DNA of 45,431 nucleotides. It comes from Clostridia bacterium. GTDB taxonomy: Bacteria > Bacillota > Clostridia > UBA1212 > UBA1255. The notes under the pieces were generated by a model. It made no database searches and had not been told where the DNA came from. It was given only the letters and a program-made list of their open reading frames with translations. The stretch spans positions 1-45,431 of the forward strand of contig JAGADO010000076.1 of the NCBI GenBank assembly GCA_017613535.1. The letters run 5' to 3'. The translations under genes were made by a program, and so were the position numbers. Positions 43,593-45,431 of the stretch are shown in pieces (position 1 is the stretch's first letter; the number at the start of each line of letters is the position of its first letter).

Positions 43593-44298
43593 CCTGATTC
43601 TCACCTGCCTTCCCGGCTGAATCAGCTTTTTCCAGGATCGCCGTCCTGTTTTCAAAGAACCGGTCAAGTTCCCCGCTTCCGAGTGCTTTTCCGCCGTACC
43701 ATACGCGGTTAAACGTGTCGAAGAACGGTTTTACGAGCGCCATGTCTGCTTTGGACGACGTCTGGGCTTCCCGTAAGTAGCTGCGGTTCGTTTTGTAGCG
43801 CGCTATCTTTATGATCTCGCGTTTGTTCATTTCGGTGAGCAGGTTGATGAACAGGTATCTGAACGACAGCCTTGTCTGCCCTTCCGCTCTGTATTTTTCG
43901 GCAAGCGCGAGTGCCGCGTCCGGGTTTTGCGAGTATTCGGCCAGTTCGCGATCTTCCGCCGCGGCAAGCTTTTTGCGTTTTCCGTGTTTGAGCAGTTTTA
44001 TGACGAGGATCGTCAGTGCGATTATCGCGGCGATGATGAGGACAACGACGATGATCTTTGCTGCCGTTTTGGCTCCTTTTGCGTCTCCGCTTTCGCCGAA
44101 GCTTATGTGCAGGCGCGAGAACAGCTTGTCGAGCCATTCGCTTATTGCCCTCATTATCTTATTGAAGAATTCGCTGATCTTATCGAGTATTTCCTTGAGC
44201 CACTCGAGATTGACCTGCCGCTTTTCGCCGCGGTTGAATTCTTTGCCCGAAAGCACGCGTTCGATCGTTTCTTCGGCGCTTGAGTAATTGTAGCTCAT
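43585..44298 (-). CDS. DUF4129-type membrane protein
   Basis: A 237-residue protein. An amphipathic N-terminal region (WLKEILDKISEFFNKIMRAI) precedes one membrane helix at about 83-104 (AKIIVVVLIIAAIIALTILVIK) and a basic stop-transfer. The C-terminal cytoplasmic domain carries AEGQTRLSFRYLFINLLTEM and IIKIARYKTNRSYL with a late FNRVWYGG, the pattern of DUF4129. It overlaps the membrane-protein gene upstream by four bases. DUF4129 commonly accompanies MoxR/DUF58, which supports the call. Function is unknown. Confidence 0.85.
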   Translation of the reverse strand: MSYNYSSAEETIERVLSGKEFNRGEKRQVNLEWLKEILDKISEFFNKIMRAISEWLDKLFSRLHISFGESGDAKGAKTAAKIIVVVLIIAAIIALTILVIKLLKHGKRKKLAAAEDRELAEYSQNPDAALALAEKYRAEGQTRLSFRYLFINLLTEMNKREIIKIARYKTNRSYLREAQTSSKADMALVKPFFDTFNRVWYGGKALGSGELDRFFENRTAILEKADSAGKAGENQDE

Positions 44299-45221
44299 AC
44301 GTCATGCTCCTTAAGATACGATACGATTTTCATCTCGTTTTGCAGCGCGTCCGTTTCGGGCATGTCGTGCATGTACGAGAACGTGACGGCAATTGCGATG
44401 AGGAATGCTCCGAGTCCGGCGAATACGGACAATACGGCGTTGATGATCATTACCAGTATGTTGCTGGTGAACATGTTGAGGACTTCGAGTGCCGTTACTG
44501 CGCTGCTGATCCCGGCTGTGACGAGCGCGCCGACAAAGTAGATGCAGAACAGGCGGCGGACTTTTCCTTTGGTGGCTTTCCATGATGCTCCGAGCGCGGC
44601 GAATACGTTTTTGTTTTGTATTACCGCGAATTGGGGCATGTATGCGAATCTGAGCATGAAGTAAATTATTACTGCGGCCGCGGCGAGCATGATCAAAATT
44701 AATCCGATCGCGATCCATGCGTAGTCTTTGTCGGAAATGTTCGTATTTAATACTATGCCGGAAATGATGGCGGAGAATCCGGTTTCGATCAGCATGAATA
44801 CCAGGAATACTGCCGTGCCTGCTATGATCGAGTATATTAAGTTTTGCAGCAGTAGCCAGAATCCTCTGCTGAGGCGTTTTCCGAGCCTGGGTCTGTCTCC
44901 GAATACGGTGTATCTGTATGATGAGTATATGAATGCGCCGTTTATGACGTGGATGAATATGCCATAGTATAGCATCATGAGGAATCCGCCGATGAATATG
45001 AGCGCAACGAGCCCGAATACCGCGAATGCGTCGTCGTACACGTCGTATATCAGATTTCCGAGTACCGTCTGGTTAAGCATCATTCTGATCGCCAGTACGA
45101 ACGGTACGTGGAAAAATAAAAGCATCGGGATAAGCGTCTTATACTCTCTTCTGGCGTATGTAAACGCATAATCTACGCAGTCCGATGCTCTGATTTTCTT
45201 CTTCGTCCAGCCTTCGTTCAT
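44295..45221 (-). CDS. Uncharacterised polytopic membrane protein, first gene of the MoxR operon
   Basis: A 308-residue protein with a basic N-terminus (MNEGWTKKKIRASDC) and about six hydrophobic segments, including TLIPMLLFFHVPFVLAI, AVFGLVALIFIGGFLMMLYY, AWIAIGLILIMLAAAAVIIY and ILVMIINAVLSVFAGLGAFL. No family was recognised. ATG 45221 is preferred to the frame's earlier start because GGAGGG lies just upstream and the strong promoter at 45243-45272 overlaps the extension. Its end overlaps the DUF4129 start by four bases, which suggests it belongs to the MoxR module. Confidence 0.8.
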   Translation of the reverse strand: MNEGWTKKKIRASDCVDYAFTYARREYKTLIPMLLFFHVPFVLAIRMMLNQTVLGNLIYDVYDDAFAVFGLVALIFIGGFLMMLYYGIFIHVINGAFIYSSYRYTVFGDRPRLGKRLSRGFWLLLQNLIYSIIAGTAVFLVFMLIETGFSAIISGIVLNTNISDKDYAWIAIGLILIMLAAAAVIIYFMLRFAYMPQFAVIQNKNVFAALGASWKATKGKVRRLFCIYFVGALVTAGISSAVTALEVLNMFTSNILVMIINAVLSVFAGLGAFLIAIAVTFSYMHDMPETDALQNEMKIVSYLKEHDV

Positions 45222-45242
45222 CTTGCCCTCCGCCTTTCTGGG

Positions 45243-45272
45243 ATTATACCCCCCCGAGGCTCCTTCTGTCAA
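45243..45272 (-). promoter_or_regulatory. Strong promoter of the eight-gene MoxR operon
   Basis: On the minus strand, consensus TTGACA (45272-45267), an 18-bp spacer with a run of seven G, and consensus TATAAT (45248-45243). It is the best promoter match in the window. Confidence 0.85.
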
Positions 45273-45282
45273 CGGGAGCGGC

Positions 45283-45347
45283 GCGGGACAGGGGACAGGC
45301 GTGTGTACGGCAGGGGCTCAGAGGCATAGGGCGGGACAGGGGACAGG
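45283..45347 (+). repeat. Direct repeat pair upstream of the MoxR operon
   Basis: GCGGGACAGGGGACAGG occurs identically at 45283-45299 and 45331-45347, 48 bases apart. Each copy contains GGGACA twice. The style resembles REP sequences linked to IS200-like transposases, but no transposase is in the window. Confidence 0.8.
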
Positions 45348-45431
45348 TCATTGTCCGCGCCTAAATCCAGGAAAATTGCTAAAAGCGCGCCTTTAAAAAG
45401 CAAGAAGCGTAAAAAATACTGCGGACAATGA
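45348..45431. repeat. Perfect 11-bp inverted repeat at the window end
   Basis: TCATTGTCCGC (45348-45358) is an exact inverted match to GCGGACAATGA (45421-45431), enclosing 62 bases of A-rich non-coding sequence. It directly follows the second GGGACAGG repeat. It may be the left part of a larger palindromic or mobile element that continues outside the window. Confidence 0.75.

Overview
The window reads as one chromosome segment of a Clostridia-type Firmicute, about half G+C by eye. Pointers are the SpoIID- and SpoIIM-family proteins, YajC, ZapA, RqcP next to MazG, DUF1846, strong AGGAGG-type ribosome-binding sites and TTGACA/TATAAT-type promoters. Pro/Thr/Glu-rich linkers in surface proteins and many sugar-related genes suggest a gut or rumen relative, but genus cannot be read from the sequence. 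No rRNA, tRNA, CRISPR array, transposase or phage gene was seen.

Layout. (1) 1-6973: arginine/carbamoyl phosphate block, argG (partial), argF, carA, and a carB gene fused in frame to dapF. (2) 6970-11846: a class I amidotransferase-like hydrolase, a membrane protein, a secreted foldase-like protein and a SpoIID-domain cell-wall protein. (3) 11869-14824: queuosine tRNA genes queA and tgt, separated by a 210-bp palindromic element built from 7-bp repeats, then yajC. (4) 14876-17182: a GH109-like Gfo/Idh/MocA oxidoreductase and a convergent lipid kinase. (5) 17352-21489: zapA, U32 peptidase-family protein, dut and a divergent ispF. (6) 21514-24729, minus strand: mazG, rqcP and a lipoprotein with two foldase units. 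(7) 24845-28075: a tadA-luxS fusion gene followed directly by the SAH nucleosidase gene, then convergent DUF1846. (8) 28295-30256: a lipoprotein gene with a stop codon inside its signal peptide, then about 500 bp of highly structured non-coding DNA. (9) 30257-35933: TerB-like, maf, M32 carboxypeptidase, an unassigned probable TIM-barrel protein, and convergent xylA. (10) 36010-45272, minus strand: an eight-gene operon of a membrane protein, DUF4129, DUF4350, MoxR ATPase, DUF58, RDD, SpoIIM-like and a GH71/99-like lipoprotein, driven by a strong promoter. REP-like repeats lie upstream of it.

How the genes work together. CarA/CarB make carbamoyl phosphate, ArgF joins it to ornithine, and ArgG turns citrulline into argininosuccinate. 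MTAN and the LuxS half of the fusion are consecutive steps of S-adenosylhomocysteine recycling. QueA and Tgt act together in queuosine modification. MoxR-DUF58-DUF4129-DUF4350-RDD-SpoIIM is a recurring envelope-associated module of unknown function.

The most notable points are the TadA-LuxS fusion, the CarB-DapF fusion whose second catalytic cysteine is serine, the stop codon in an otherwise intact lipoprotein gene, and the two structured non-coding elements at 12991-13200 and about 29620-30125.
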